DNA of 64,000 nucleotides from Nautilus pompilius (Eukaryota; Mollusca; Cephalopoda; Nautilida; Nautilidae): the NCBI GenBank assembly GCA_018389105.1, contig JACATO010000688.1, forward strand, positions 412,001 through 476,000. The letters are read 5' to 3'. Of this stretch, positions 27,740 through 39,521 are shown in pieces. The notes under the pieces are model-generated. The model did not search any database. It had not been told where the DNA came from and saw nothing but the letters and a program-made list of their open reading frames with translations. Made by a program: the position numbers and the translations under genes. Numbering within the stretch: position 1 is the first letter of the stretch; the number at the start of each line of letters is the position of its first letter.

Positions 27740-27960
27740 ATCTTGGGTTATACCAGAACTTGCAAAGAAAAGAAAGAGTCAGCAATACGATCTTTAAAAC
27801 GATTAATGCTATCGTTATTAATTACACTATTTGGTAATTTATTCCACTCAAACAATTATATTAATAAAAAAATTTTTTCTGATATCAAACGGTAATAGAA
27901 TCTTGGCTATTTCTTGTCCACAGGACCAAAAACCCTATTTAAGGTGAAATCTTTATTGGG
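27740..27960 (-). pseudogene. LINE reverse-transcriptase C-terminal relic
   Basis: The minus strand reads WNKLPNSVINNDSINRFKDR, the typical WN.LP..VV...S.N.FK tail of non-LTR retrotransposon ORF2 proteins (CR1/RTE-like style), followed by a stop about 14 codons later. Upstream codons on the same strand (up to about 27960) continue a degraded version with frame changes. Only the very 3' end survives, as expected of a 5'-truncated insertion. Confidence 0.6.
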
Positions 27961-28499
27961 TGTCAGAAATGAGGTTTACTTTCCAATGTTCTTTTAATTT
28001 TATGTATACAACTGCTTACCTGTACATGTTACATATATGGAAACTTATCTATCTACAAAGTTTGCCATATAATGTATAAAAACACATCTAAGTTCACCTT
28101 TAATATTTGAACAGATTATGGGGATTTTTAGTATAATCACAGCTCCAAACGAAGAAAGAAATTTCCATGGCTTGGACCAAAATAAACGTATCAATATTTA
28201 TCTATAATATTGATGTTTACTGTAAAAACATTATTAATTCTTGAGAGTGCTGCATTGAAACCCACTCATCCTTCTACAAAGGCGATTTTGCTATCTGGTC
28301 GCATACAGAAGTCTGTGGAAAAACCTAAAACACCAAGCAAAATCTCTTAATTCTGAATTTTGGAGAAGATATTAATATTGCACAATTGTGAAATATTCAA
28401 CTATTGAAACAATTACAGTGGAATAACACTTTTACAAATTTTGGTTTCCTAGTATTTCAGAAAATGACAGTGTAAATTGTTTATTTGTTGGACAGATAT

Positions 28500-28955
28500 A
28501 AACTCTCCTTGTACAATATACCTTATTATGTACTCTCTCTCTCTCATTCTCTCCTGGTACAATATACCTTGTCATGTACTCTCTCTCTCCCCTGGTACAA
28601 TATACCTTGTCATGTACTCTCTCTCTCTCTCTCTCCTGGTACAATATACCTTGTCATGTACTCTCTCTCTCCTGGTAAAATATACCTTGTCATGTATTCT
28701 CTCTCTCTCATTCTCTCCTGGTACAATATACCTTGTCATGTACTCTCTCTCTCTCATTCTCTCCTGGTACAATATACCTTGTCATGTACTCTCTCTCTCT
28801 CCCCTGGTACAATATACCTTGTCATGTACTCTCTCTCTCTCCCCTGGTACAATATACCTTGTCATGTACTCTCTCTCTCTCCTGGTACCATATACCTTGT
28901 CATGTACTCTCTCTCTCTCTCTCTCCTGGTACAATATACCTTGTTATGTACTCCC
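28500..28955. repeat. Minisatellite, 11 units of 36-46 bp with embedded (CT)n
   Basis: Eleven units each contain the core GGTACAATATACCTTGTCATG, followed by a (CT)n run of variable length, often ending ATTCTCTCCT or CCCCT. Core starts fall at 28511, 28557, 28595, 28639, 28675, 28721, 28767, 28807, 28847, 28885 and 28929. Every spacing is even, so unit length varies only by whole CT dinucleotides. The core holds a small palindrome, GGTA(CAATA)TACC. Long open frames on both strands across the array are by-products of the repeat, not genes. Confidence 0.95.
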
Positions 28956-31308
28956 TCAAAAGCAATCAGAAATGGCAGCTCTTCTTCAGAATGATATCAG
29001 GTATAACACAAAGAGGTCACATCTTTATTTATTCTTATGGGAATCTACCTAGCAACACAATGACACCTTTGAGTCAAGGAAACTGTGGCTTGTTTTATTA
29101 TTAAATAAAGAAATGTTCTTCTTGTCAATTGAAACCAAGGACCAGCAAACCAATCAGATATCCTATTTTTTAATCAAACAAATAATATTTATTTATCTAA
29201 TAATGATTATAGCATTCAAATTAATGGAGGGGATAAATATTTGATGGTAAATAAAATCTTGAGAGATAAACTGAAGCTGGATCTTTACAGATCATCCTGA
29301 TGCTTTGAACTCTTTTCATTCTATGCTTTGTATTTCTTGACAGGTCTAAGGTGTGTTTCCGATCAGGAAACCTGTTTGAGCCCATGGAGAGCTACCCAGC
29401 AAGTACAGCTTTGTCTTCAAGGGGAAAAGGGGACAGAAAGAATCCCCTTTTAATTAAAGGTGGGAAATGCTGCTGACCATCTGCTAATGAAGTGACTAGA
29501 TGCTAAACACATTGAACAATGACTACCAAGCTCAATATGTGATTATCCTGTGGTGTTAACTTGCTGCCTCCTTTCCTCTCATCTTCCCCATGCATCATTT
29601 TTTAAAATTCATAAATGTCAGTGAATAATTTCATTTGCAGAAAGATGATCAATGTAAATGCCGAAAACATTGCGGTAACATCAATATTAATTATGTGCGT
29701 GGCGGAATACCTCTTCCACTGCTTTTTATTCCCCCACTTCAGCCCCTCCCTGTCAAACAGATAAAAACAGTGTAGTGTTTTCCGTTTTATTCAGAAAAAC
29801 GCCCCTGAACGTCGACAGGTGGACTGCAGACTGCTCCAGTATCCCTGTCCAAAAGTAAAACAGTACATAGTATTGCAGCATCCCTTGAGAACAGACTGCT
29901 GTATAAACAGCAGTCTAAAAATCCTCTCAAGAGCATATCATAGAGTAAGAAATTAGCAGATTGCATTAGGAAAATAGGCAGCAGTCTCTACTGTGAACAT
30001 ATTTTAATATGGTGGATCACTGATTCTGTTTTAAAAGTAAATTTGTGTTGAAGAAACTTCCAAATGTTGCGATGTGATAGAGTTTTATCATTTGAAAGCT
30101 TTGCTACAGAAGGAGATGAGCAGGAAGAGAGAAGCTGGTTCCACATATGCTAATGCTGTTTTATCCTGCATGATCTCTTTGCACCTCATCAACTTTCCTA
30201 CTGCACAGGGCCAATTTTAAGTGGTCTACCATTCCATACTGGTCTATAGCTAGGTTAGCATGCACGCAATTCTGCCACACAATCTTTTTTCTGTAGTACT
30301 TCCAGATAACAATAGCATGTTTATCATCATTTACAACACTTAATGATCTGCTAATTATAACTATGTTAGTCATGCAAACACAGCTGTTTTAGAAGAACTT
30401 TCTATAACCTCGGCACCATCTGGTCTCTTCCAACCTAAAAGAGGTTTTTGTCTTAAAGGCATTATGTTGGTGCATTGCATTAGCTATAAATGCTGGAATT
30501 GCAAAGTTATCTTCGGGTTTTTTGTTTGTTTTTCTACCGAACATTTATTGCTGACTTCCTGTGGAACCTTCCAAACAATTCTGGCTGCTTGTGAACATGC
30601 GTAACAAAGCAAGTGAAAGTAGAGAACTTGGCCTCTGTTTCTGACTTGGCTCAAACGTGAAGTGATGGGAAGCACAACGGGACTCAGTTTATCAAGTGTG
30701 CCGCTCTTTTGGTAAAAGAATTACCATCAAAACTAATACTACCAGCTGTTGTCAACGGTTGGATATTAAGGAACCGTTATTCGTATACTGGCATTTAGTT
30801 TAGCAAGAAAACACTACATCTATGACCAGAACTTTGACGTCAACCTCGAACGTTCTAGATTTTGCATGATAAAGTTTAAGCAGACCTGCTGTAACATTAC
30901 AATAACTTACTGATTTCTATGCCATGGCAAAAATGATCAAATTAAGAAAAATCTGACAAATGCGATGATTTGAAATTGAAGATAAAATAGATGATTTCCC
31001 CAAAAAAATCTTAGCAGTCACAACGGATGCAACTAAATTGAAAATGGTTAAAGGTGTAGTGTTGGGCTATAAGAGATGGCAAGTTTCGCTGACCACGATC
31101 TGTCGGTAATCACTGGTTTCACCCAGTACTGTTTTCTTAAAGCTGTAAATCATCTATACACTTTTAAAACAGCTAAACATTTTTTTGTTGCTAAAATATG
31201 ACTGCGGGTAATCACAGCGGTCAAAGTGGGGAAACATTTGGTATATTCTCTCTCCAAATCCAAGTTAAATAATGTAACTTTAATATAAAATTTAATAATG
31301 CAGATGTA
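28956..31308. other. Non-coding, no gene recognised
   Basis: A more complex, less AT-rich patch at about 29.33-29.76 kb contains E-box- and homeodomain-like words (CATCTGCTAATGAAG) and looks like conserved non-coding DNA, but this is untested. Nothing else is recognisable. Confidence 0.5.
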
Positions 31309-32072
31309 CAGTCATACCCTGACTTATGTTGGTTTTCTGTTAATAATATTAACTTCAGTGTATGCAACTTTCCGTTACCTCAGTCAGCGAACACATTAAA
31401 GACCCATAAAAATTTTTAAAAATCACCTAAAAACCAATAAAAAAAGTGCAAAATCACTTAAAAATAAATGATAAAATATGTAAAATAATTTATAAAATTA
31501 TTTAAAAGCTTAAAATTTTTCTTTAAATATTGTGTACAGTACACATTAATTTACACGACGTTCGGCACCTATAGTTCCAGCGCTCGCCGCGTGGTGGCGC
31601 TGTAGTTCCTGTCAGCTGATTCAAACTTGTGCATGTGTTTTTTTGTTTGCAGCAGCAGCAGCCATCTCGTTAGCTTTGAACATGTGGCTGCATTTGTTCC
31701 CCAGGGCTCCGAAGGAAGTTCCTGCTGATAGCTCCCCCCACACCAATGCTGGTGCTATATCGTCGGAAGCTCGGCTCTGCCATGATAAAACGCCATGGAA
31801 AATGGCGGAAAGGTTGCTGCCATTGCTCGTGCTTTCGGCTTGGATCGGACGACGGTACCCACAACCTCCTCCGGCTTATCGATCACATCGATGCCGCCCA
31901 TCAGGTAAATATGTATAAATTTATTAAAGAGGAATGTAGAAATGTTGAACTATCGAACGACTTATTGTATTCCTACGCGCCGGTGTTATTAGGGACGTTG
32001 TGGGGCTATCTGTAGGGGTTTAAGTCCAGATTGTTGGGACGAATTAACAACGTAAGGGGCCAGGTATGACTG
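31309..32072. mobile_element. Non-autonomous pogo/Tigger-type DNA transposon, 764 bp
   Basis: The ends are inverted: CAGTCATACC at 31309 and GGTATGACTG ending at 32072, with subterminal similarity (GACTTATGTTG against CCTTACGTTG). A TA dinucleotide flanks each end (31307-31308 and 32073-32074), the target duplication of the IS630-Tc1-mariner superfamily. CAGTCATACC resembles pogo/Tigger termini. Inside, about 31795-31860 reads GGKVAAIARAFGLDRTTV, a helix-turn-helix of the kind found at the N-terminus of pogo/CENP-B-like transposases, so it looks like an internal-deletion derivative of an autonomous element. The catalytic domain is absent. Interior 31400-31520 is very AT-rich, while 31560-31900 is GC-rich. 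Confidence 0.8.
31587..31600 (+). promoter_or_regulatory. CTCF-like motif inside the pogo-type element
   Basis: CCGCGTGGTGGCGC matches the CTCF core CCGCGNGGNGGCAG at 13 of 14 positions. CTCF and its motif are conserved in bilaterians. Whether it is bound is unknown. Confidence 0.4.
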
Positions 32073-32077
32073 TATGG

Positions 32078-32090
32078 CACACACACACAC
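32078..32090. repeat. (CA)n microsatellite
   Basis: Short CA run directly outside the right end of the pogo-type element. Confidence 0.85.
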
Positions 32091-32203
32091 ATATATGGAT
32101 AGGAGAAATAAAGACGTATACAAAGCATATTTTTGGAATTATTACTGATTAATGAGAAATAAGATGCACGCAGTAGTCTACCACTAATTCCAAGAAGCAT
32201 CGC

Positions 32204-32216
32204 CACCAGGGGGCGA
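32204..32216 (+). promoter_or_regulatory. CTCF-like motif
   Basis: CCACCAGGGGGCG is an exact match to the CTCF consensus CCASYAGRKGGCR. It lies 132 bp outside the pogo-type element and in the same orientation as the motif at 31587, about 617 bp away. Binding is inference. Confidence 0.45.
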
Positions 32217-34904
32217 AGGTTTACTCTCCAAGAACATTGACTGATCGGATCTGCAGCTGCACAACCAGTGCGCGTTTATGTGAGCCAGGGCTGAGCATCA
32301 GACAGCGACGGTTGTGGCCTGACTCACAGATCAGTCGTGGCATTGCCAAAACGGATGCTCACAATTTCAGAGTCGTCTTCAGACCAGGTGATGTATTTCG
32401 GTTATCAGGGAGCAAATGAGATCAGTTCGAATGTTTGGAAGATGCTTCAGATGATGTAGTCATCCAAAAAAAATGGAGGAAACCCAGTTATTTATTGCGA
32501 AGTAAAGCGCATGTAAGTTTGTAAGAGAGATATAATGCAGCCTGGAGAAGATTCTAAATAAATAGAGACCCCCCCTTTTTTGTATTAATATCTCAGAAAT
32601 TCCCTTAATATTACCACCTAAAAGGAATTTTTTTTAAAAAAGCAACAACAAAAGACTATAAATAACTGAGTGCAGTGGTCGGGTAATTCCATGGTTTTTG
32701 TTTGGTTTATAATTGTGCTCTCCCAGACCCTTCCAGCGTAGAGAAAGGCGCCAAACGACACCTCTCTGTCAAAACCCAGACACTAGACGGACTGAAAAAG
32801 TGCGAGGGGCACGGGGAAGTATTTAGTAAATAGCAGAAGACCAGACTGTATCCAAGAGTGAAGTGGATGTAGTCAGACTGGCTGCCATTTTATTGGCATG
32901 TTGTCATGGAAAGAAGCTGAAGTTTGTACTGATTGCTCCGTAGGGAGCATTATTATATATTTTAGCAACTTGATAATAAAATGACATTTTCTGGCAATTA
33001 TGACTGATAGAGCTGTGATTTTTAGTTTTCTGCTGCTGCTAGGCAGTGTCAATACACGAATCGGGTTAGCGCCACATAATATTCTTTACCAAACTGTCTT
33101 GCAGCTTGGGTTATTTTGATTTACATTATATGGTTTGGCTTTAAACTTTGATCCACAAAACATTTGCACTTTATAATGAAAAGTTTGCACAAGCATCTCA
33201 AACCCTACTGTTGCTGAGCCAGCGGTCCAAGAGTTAAGTGACGTGGTTGGTCTAGAACTGCAAACTTCATTTCACCTAATTCAGATAAAAAAACTTCTAA
33301 TAATAATAAAATAAAATTAGTAAATCACAGACACACACACACACACAATCCCCCTTTTAATTTTTATTCAGTTATGTATAAAGATTATGTATCATCTAAC
33401 AAACAACAAATTAACTGAAATATGTATCCATTTTCAAGTATTTACCATACCTTAGTCATATTTTAATTTTTCCAAGAAAGATAACCCTGTCTAACTTCAA
33501 ATTTTCTTCACTCCCTTTTTTAGTTATAGGCCCTTTTCAAAATTTTAAAACTCTATCACTTATTCTTTCAGGCTGTCGGCTGTGGGAATCTGCTGAGTTG
33601 GGTTAGTCAGTCTCCCTGCTGAAGATAACGCTAAAATCTAGAGACTGTTCGAGGCCTAATGCATCTGCTAATGATCCTGTTGCAAAAGGTACTAGGGAAT
33701 TTGGAGAACTAATATCTTCAGGGTAACATAGAAATAAGGCTAATTCACATATTTCTCACAATTACTTAAACTTCATTAATATATGATGTTTTTTTCCAAG
33801 GACACCCAGCATCTAGAGTTTTTGTTATATAAGTGACATCCCATATTATCGACAGGTAACTGCACGGCGACAATCACCATGGAGTTAGTTTACGTTAATC
33901 TTTGAATATGTAATAAACAAATCAAAGTAGTGCTTATTAATCATTATTATTATGCCCTTCTGCACATGCTAACTATTATAATTTTCCAGATGTAATTAAT
34001 TACAGAATTAATTTACTGATATAAGTGTATACAAAATAATTATATCACAAATTTTGAACTTGTGACTATGGTTTTTGTCATCTGGTAATTGAACAGCAAG
34101 GAATAAATTACAGGGAGGAAAGTTTACGTTCTGTTGGTGGGAAGATACATAGAGTTATGTCCCCCTCACACACTTTTGCACACCTGGGCGTGACGAATCC
34201 TGTAAACCAGCATGAATGACCCTGACCAAAGCTTTCTGAGGCTCTAAGCATAACTTCTTTTGCGGCCCCAGTTTTGCATGTTGCATGCAGCCCTAAGCAA
34301 CTGCAGCTTCCTTACTGTTCGCTTTTACCTGGCCCTGATTACAAGTTCTACAGGTAAAATAATAATTACACACCCAGCAGAGAAATGGCGACTTCAGCTT
34401 CTGTCATTGCTGAGTGTCTCTCCAAACGTCTTTCTCAGATAATATTTAGGCACTGATCGACAAAGCGGCAACCAAATGCTGAAAACTGGTTTCCGCTTTA
34501 TACGGGCAACATGGTTACAAATTACAACCGCACACTGTGAAATTATAGGTAATCTATAATAAGGAAAAGAAAACTTGCACGTTAACGTACACCGCACACA
34601 ATGGAGAATGAGTGCAGTTTGCAGGCAAGCTCACTGATGCGGTAGAAATACATTTTAAAAATGATTTAAACAGCAAAAAAAAAAATTCTTTCACACGAAA
34701 CAGATACTTTAGATCTCCAGAAATGATCTGAGGACCTCAGTGTGAAGAAACCTGCCTTTCACCACAACAAGGTGAGCAGAATGCTACTAGTATTTACATG
34801 GAGTATTGGCGGCAAAAGTAAACAAGATTTAGCTCTTTTCCCACAAATCGTTGATTCATCCAAACTCTGAATATGCAGATTAGGAAAAGGGAACACTGAA
34901 CTCA
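32217..34904. other. Non-coding, no gene recognised
   Basis: Contains a (CA)n run at 33330-33347. A GC-richer patch at 32.2-32.45 kb has a 60-codon open frame without recognisable content. No other structure was found. Confidence 0.5.
33330..33347. repeat. (CA)n microsatellite
   Basis: Nine CA units. Confidence 0.9.
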
Positions 34905-35123
34905 TTGAAGAACATTCAGAATAGACCCGTGAGAATATCTCTGAGTCTTCAGGGACCCTGCTGAACGGGTATTAGATGTACCTCGGTGGAATTTAAATGT
35001 TTGGAGGGATACCTAATAGAAGGTTTTAAAATAATTAGGGATTTGGGGCAGGTGAATAAAGACAAATTTGTTCAGCTATCTCTTGCTATTGATATTAGTG
35101 AGAAAGTCGTTCCTGAAAATTAG
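34905..35123 (+). pseudogene. LINE reverse-transcriptase C-terminal relic
   Basis: The plus strand reads LEGYLIEGFKIIRDLGQVNK from about 35001, matching the R.LRGDLIE.FKI motif that follows the catalytic core in many CR1/RTE-like ORF2 proteins, then a stop at about 35123. The preceding 100 bases look like a decayed continuation (IQNRPVRIS). No catalytic motif is preserved. Confidence 0.55.
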
Positions 35124-35896
35124 CTAATATATTTTTTTTGTATTATTGAATAAATATTACCGTGGACGAAGCGGTCTTCTATTTATCCACGAGGTGGGAG
35201 TTTAGTTATCCGCAGCTTGTCGCAAAGATGGGGAGATCTGGCCTCTGGAACCATATTCTATCATCACTCAAAGGTAGAACCACAGCCAAAAGAGAAAAAA
35301 ACCAGAGGTGTAACTGCCTGTTCAGAAATGTTTTTCACACCTGTGCAAGCGATTTTCTGCAGCTTCATCACTTCTCTTTAAATCTTAATTTGTTTAATAA
35401 CAGTAAACCTGTGGTTCTGAAGCTTCTAACCACAATCGGGTTGCTAGATTATCATAATGTAAACGCATCAACCAGCCTCCGCTCATCATGACACGACTAA
35501 CAAGCTGTGTATGGTTAATGTGTTATTGATCTCAAACACCGATCAAAGAATGTCTTTGTTTGTCTTCCTGTTCTAGCATTAAACAGATACCCTTTAAATT
35601 TTTTTTTCGTTTTATCTCATTTATTTGCATGGCTGTCCCTGCCACCCGTACTAATAATTAAACCTGCTAATTGCTTTTTTTTTTGAGCAGAGAGTGAAAG
35701 GTAATCGTTGTACAAATAGAAACTGAAACTGTACTTTCTACTGTAAATGATTAAGTCAATAAAAGGATGAGAATTATCTCGAACACACCAATCTCGCTAT
35801 CCGCTAACAATTACTATTATTATTATTTTCACCCTTTCAAGGATTGCAACAAATGTCACGTTTTTCGGGATCCATGGATTGATACGAGATTTTCTT

Positions 35897-35926
35897 TATA
35901 TTATTATTATTATTATTATTATTATA
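35897..35926. repeat. (TTA)n microsatellite
   Basis: About nine TTA/ATT units. Confidence 0.9.
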
Positions 35927-36123
35927 GTGTTACAAACGCAATAGAAGTGTGCCTAATGTTAATTGCAGTTAGCTGTGAGCCCACACGATTAACTCGTAAT
36001 TCCCACCATGCAGGTGCTCGGTGCAGTAACAGACTAAGCAGAAACTGCGCCTTCCTTCGGCCTCGAGACTCCGTGCTGTTTCCACCAGTATGACGAGCTC
36101 TTCTGGAAGGCTGCAGTTTTGCA

Positions 36124-36139
36124 GACACACACACACACA
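36124..36139. repeat. (CA)n microsatellite
   Basis: Eight AC units followed by a short AT run. Confidence 0.85.
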
Positions 36140-36304
36140 TATATAGGATTTTAAATATTAATGCAGCCTAATAAAAAGACTTAATTTACCCAATGCTTTA
36201 TTTGTGTGCCTTATTACGTCTAAATCATTACAAGCTTCCAGCGCTTTTCAGACTGGCTATTGAGATAACCTCAACTTCGCTTTACGTAAGGTGGGCTCTT
36301 CTGT

Positions 36305-36482
36305 AGACCAAGGCTAGTTGTTGCACCATTAAGTTGCTACAGCACCAGTAATTCTTAATTAAATGTACTAATTATGTCATATTCTAACCCTTTGATCTAA
36401 AGTATCAGCATATGATCTTGATTATGTTCTCATCTATATGCTGATTGGGAATTACTGTTGCTGTAACAACTAGCCTTGGTCT
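36305..36482. mobile_element. MITE-like inverted-repeat element, copy A (178 bp)
   Basis: The ends are inverted copies of AGACCAAGGCTAGTTGTTAC followed by AGCACCAGTAATTCCTAATT. On the left, GTTGCACCATTAA is inserted within the repeat. Inside the ends lies one subterminal monomer-like segment (ATAGATGAG..ATAATC..CATATG) and a central CCTTTGAT word. No coding capacity. The same family occurs at 38234 and 39522. Target-site duplication is unclear. Confidence 0.75.
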
Positions 36483-38233
36483 CCTTCCCCTTTGCAGATC
36501 ACACCATCCTGTAGCAAACATTTCAAAAGAACTCAAAAACAAAATGGAAAATCTTTGAGCAACCAACACAAGAACAATTAGTTAATTCTTATTTGCATCT
36601 CTGTTAATTTTTTTATTAGTAATTTTAACATTGGAAACACATCATACACCATAATGGTTTAAGTTGATAATTGTGGTACTTGGCCTCAGAGATGCTGGCT
36701 GAGAGAAATAGGTTTAAATTCTGAAATAAAAACTAGAGCAGCATAAAGTGGTTCATGATGCACACAGTTATTCGTTTCTAATTATAATTAAAAAAAAGAT
36801 TTAAATAGTAAACAGTCGAAAAGGCCAGAACATATGGATAGTAACATAAATTAACTCGAAAACCATTACCTAAATTATATTTAAAACTATTAATGTTATT
36901 TCTTTTCTTTTGTTGTAAACAGAAAATAGATAATAATAATCTCGATCAATTTTTAGATTAACGCACCTGCTTTATATTTGAAGTGTTTTTTTTTTTTATT
37001 TAAAAAAATGTTTTTCCACCTTTGGAGAACCATTTATTTTCCTAAATCTAATTCAGCTCAGCATAGAGTCAGTACCGAACGCCTATATATTTATTACACC
37101 TGTACTATTCTGATTTCACGCATGCTTCAGTTGAAGACCCACTGGCATGTCTGATTAAAGAAAAAGGGGGCGGTGTTTATTTATTCTTCTTCTGATTCAT
37201 CTGAAAGAAATAAACGGATACAGAGATATTGAGAGAAAAATCTGATATGTAAATGTGAGGAAATCTTCCACAAAGGTAAACAAAAATGGCAGTAATTTTA
37301 AAATAACATGGTGATAATCAATAAATGGCAGTTTTTACTGCACCCAGATCATTGCGCATTCTGCAGATTTAGATAAATACTTATTTAAAGGTCCCATTTT
37401 TGGATTAAAATAAAGCAAAACTGCAAGCAAACAATGGAACAAGTTCATCGCTTTAGGGGTATTGCACACCTGTTTCTGCTTAATACAGTTAACAAGAAAT
37501 GGAGACAACTTGCATACATTAAAGAAATGCCACTGTATGCAGTGTTTTTAGAATCTTTCCATGGAGGTACTATAAAAATATTTACTGTGATTCTAAAAAA
37601 TGGCAAGAATTCCCTTCCTTGCACTCAAATTATTGGAGCAGCAGTCTTTTCTCTTTCAGTGAGACTCATTCCAACTATATTTCTATGGTAGTTGGACTAT
37701 TCTACCCTGTACATAATACACAGAACAGATGCAAATAAAAACATGGCACTATTACAATTCCTTCATGGAAGAAACAAAGAATAAAGTCGATGAAACATTA
37801 ATTAAACAATCATTAAATATATCGTTCCACAAATAAAACTTTTCTAATGTCTTAGATTTATGGACTCATGGTTAAGACAAGAAGAAAGAAAGACGTATGT
37901 GAGTTAAACTTATTTGGACAAACTTTGAGAACAGAGAAGGTAAATGAATACTGCCATTTATAGTATAACTTATTCTGAAACATGAAACAAAACTGAGCAA
38001 TTAAAGACTTTACCCATGTATTCTGTAGCAGCTATTTTTCTTTCACAAATTAACGGGTTTCTTGTGTTTATGAGCACTTATTTTGCTTGTTGAACTATAT
38101 TATACTCTTGTTACAAGAAATCAGTTCCTATTAAATTGGAGCTCCACAAGGGTATAATGCCACAGTAGTTTAGATACACAGTAAATAGGGGATATATTAA
38201 AGTTGCATAATATAATAGAACTTTATAGATCAG
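36483..38233. other. AT-rich non-coding DNA, no gene recognised
   Basis: An 85-codon open frame (37434-37691, +) shows no family motif. Otherwise nothing is seen. Confidence 0.5.
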
Positions 38234-38413
38234 GGAGACTGGAGCTGATTGTTACTGTACCAGTAATTCCCAATTAGCTGTACAGATGAGCTATAATCCA
38301 TGCCATGTGATTTGTCCTCAGTATCAAAGGGTTAAAGCATATGACATTGATTATAGCTTATCTATATGTTGAATTATGAATTACTGAACTGTAGCAAGTT
38401 ATCCCTGGTCTTC
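38234..38413. mobile_element. MITE-like inverted-repeat element, copy B (~180 bp)
   Basis: The left end (GGAGACTGGAGCTGATTGTT then CTGTACCAGTAATTCCCAATT) and the reverse complement of the right end (GGAAGACCAGGGATAACTTG then CTACAGTTCAGTAATTCATAATT) are diverged versions of the copy A ends. The subterminal segment ATGAGCTATAATCCATG on the left is mirrored by CATTGATTATAGCTTATC on the right. The centre carries ATCAAAGGGTTAAAG. Confidence 0.7.
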
Positions 38414-39114
38414 CTTAGCTACAGAAGCGGGAGAAAAGGTGAAAGGTGTTGCTTAATGAAAGCCTATAACACTTCAATATACTGTACAATGCCCTTCCTT
38501 AGTCATTGTATTTAACCCTAGACAGCTACTTCTGACAAACAGGTATCCAAAACAAAAAATAATTCTTGACATTAAAAAAAGGTATTGGGTAAAAGGAATT
38601 TCTAAAATCAAATTCTGTGCAGGGAAAACAAATTTAATGAGTCTAGGATCATAAAAATTCAACCTGGATGTTGGAAAGAAAGAATAACTGGCTTAAGGAT
38701 CTTGATTCTGTAACATATAGGGACCCATCACTTTTGGTGATATACATGATATTAGGAGATAAATAATCAAAATGTAGACTTTACATGATTTTTATATTAC
38801 TATTGAGAAGTTGTTAACTTTTGAAGCTCAGTGGCGATTATAATCAGTTTATATTTACTGTTAAGCAGATTTTCTCAATGCACTTCAAAGAAACGATTTT
38901 ATTTATTTAGCCTCATGGCGGAGAATTACAAAAAAGTTTTTGTTTTCCTTATTTTAAAGTTTCCTTTACTGCTATAAAATAAAATTCAAAATATGTGATT
39001 ATGATCAGTTGGTGCTAATTAGCAAAACTCTTAATCAACTGGCTTTCTCATTAACGGACTACTCATATTATTCTCATCAATCAAAACATCACTAATATAT
39101 TTGAGGTTAGTTCG
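38414..39114. other. Non-coding, no gene recognised
   Basis: AT-rich sequence with no motif or repeat seen. Confidence 0.5.
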
Positions 39115-39470
39115 GAAGCTACAAGAGGGCTGGAAACCCCCCCCCCCTCAGAGCTTTCAGAAGGTTGCTGTGATCCCCAGGAAAGAAAATGGTCATAAAT
39201 GAAACTCTTAAATTCGTTAATACTATCACTGTTAATCACACATGCCAGTAATTTGCTACACTCATTAGCAGTTCTTTTAATAACAACATATCTCCTTATA
39301 TTTAATTGTGCAAAACTCTTAGCCAATTTGTAATTATGATCCCTAGTATTAGTGACTGCAGATAGCCTCTCAACATCAACATTTTTTTAAAAAGAAATCC
39401 CTTTGTCCACCTGTTTAGACCCTTAATTATTCTGAAATATTCTGAAAGTAGTAAAGTCTGAATTGGTTGC
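39115..39470 (-). pseudogene. LINE reverse-transcriptase C-terminal relic
   Basis: The minus strand reads NTRDHNYKLAKSFAQLNIRR then RTANECSKLLACVINSDSIN and EFKSFIYDHF: the T R.H.YKL, F..R..N.WN.L and S.N.FK landmarks of LINE ORF2 tails, with the WN position decayed (NECSKL). An upstream piece near 39410-39470 (IIKGLNRWTKG) is in another frame. A C homopolymer (39137-39147) follows the coding remnant. Confidence 0.6.
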
Positions 39471-39521
39471 CTCAGTTTTAGAAGAGCTGAAAGATTTTAG
39501 TAAAATGTTAAAGCAAAAGTA

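Larger units (their letters stand above)
35124..36304. other. Non-coding, no gene recognised
   Basis: A 109-codon open frame at 35162-35491 has no motif I recognise. Two (TTA)n runs lie at about 35811-35826 and 35897-35926. Confidence 0.5.

Noticed and set aside
28477..29052. Long open frames (191, 169, 123 codons and minus-strand ones) at 28.4-29.1 kb
   Set aside because: All are readings of the CT-bearing minisatellite; open in several frames on both strands at once.
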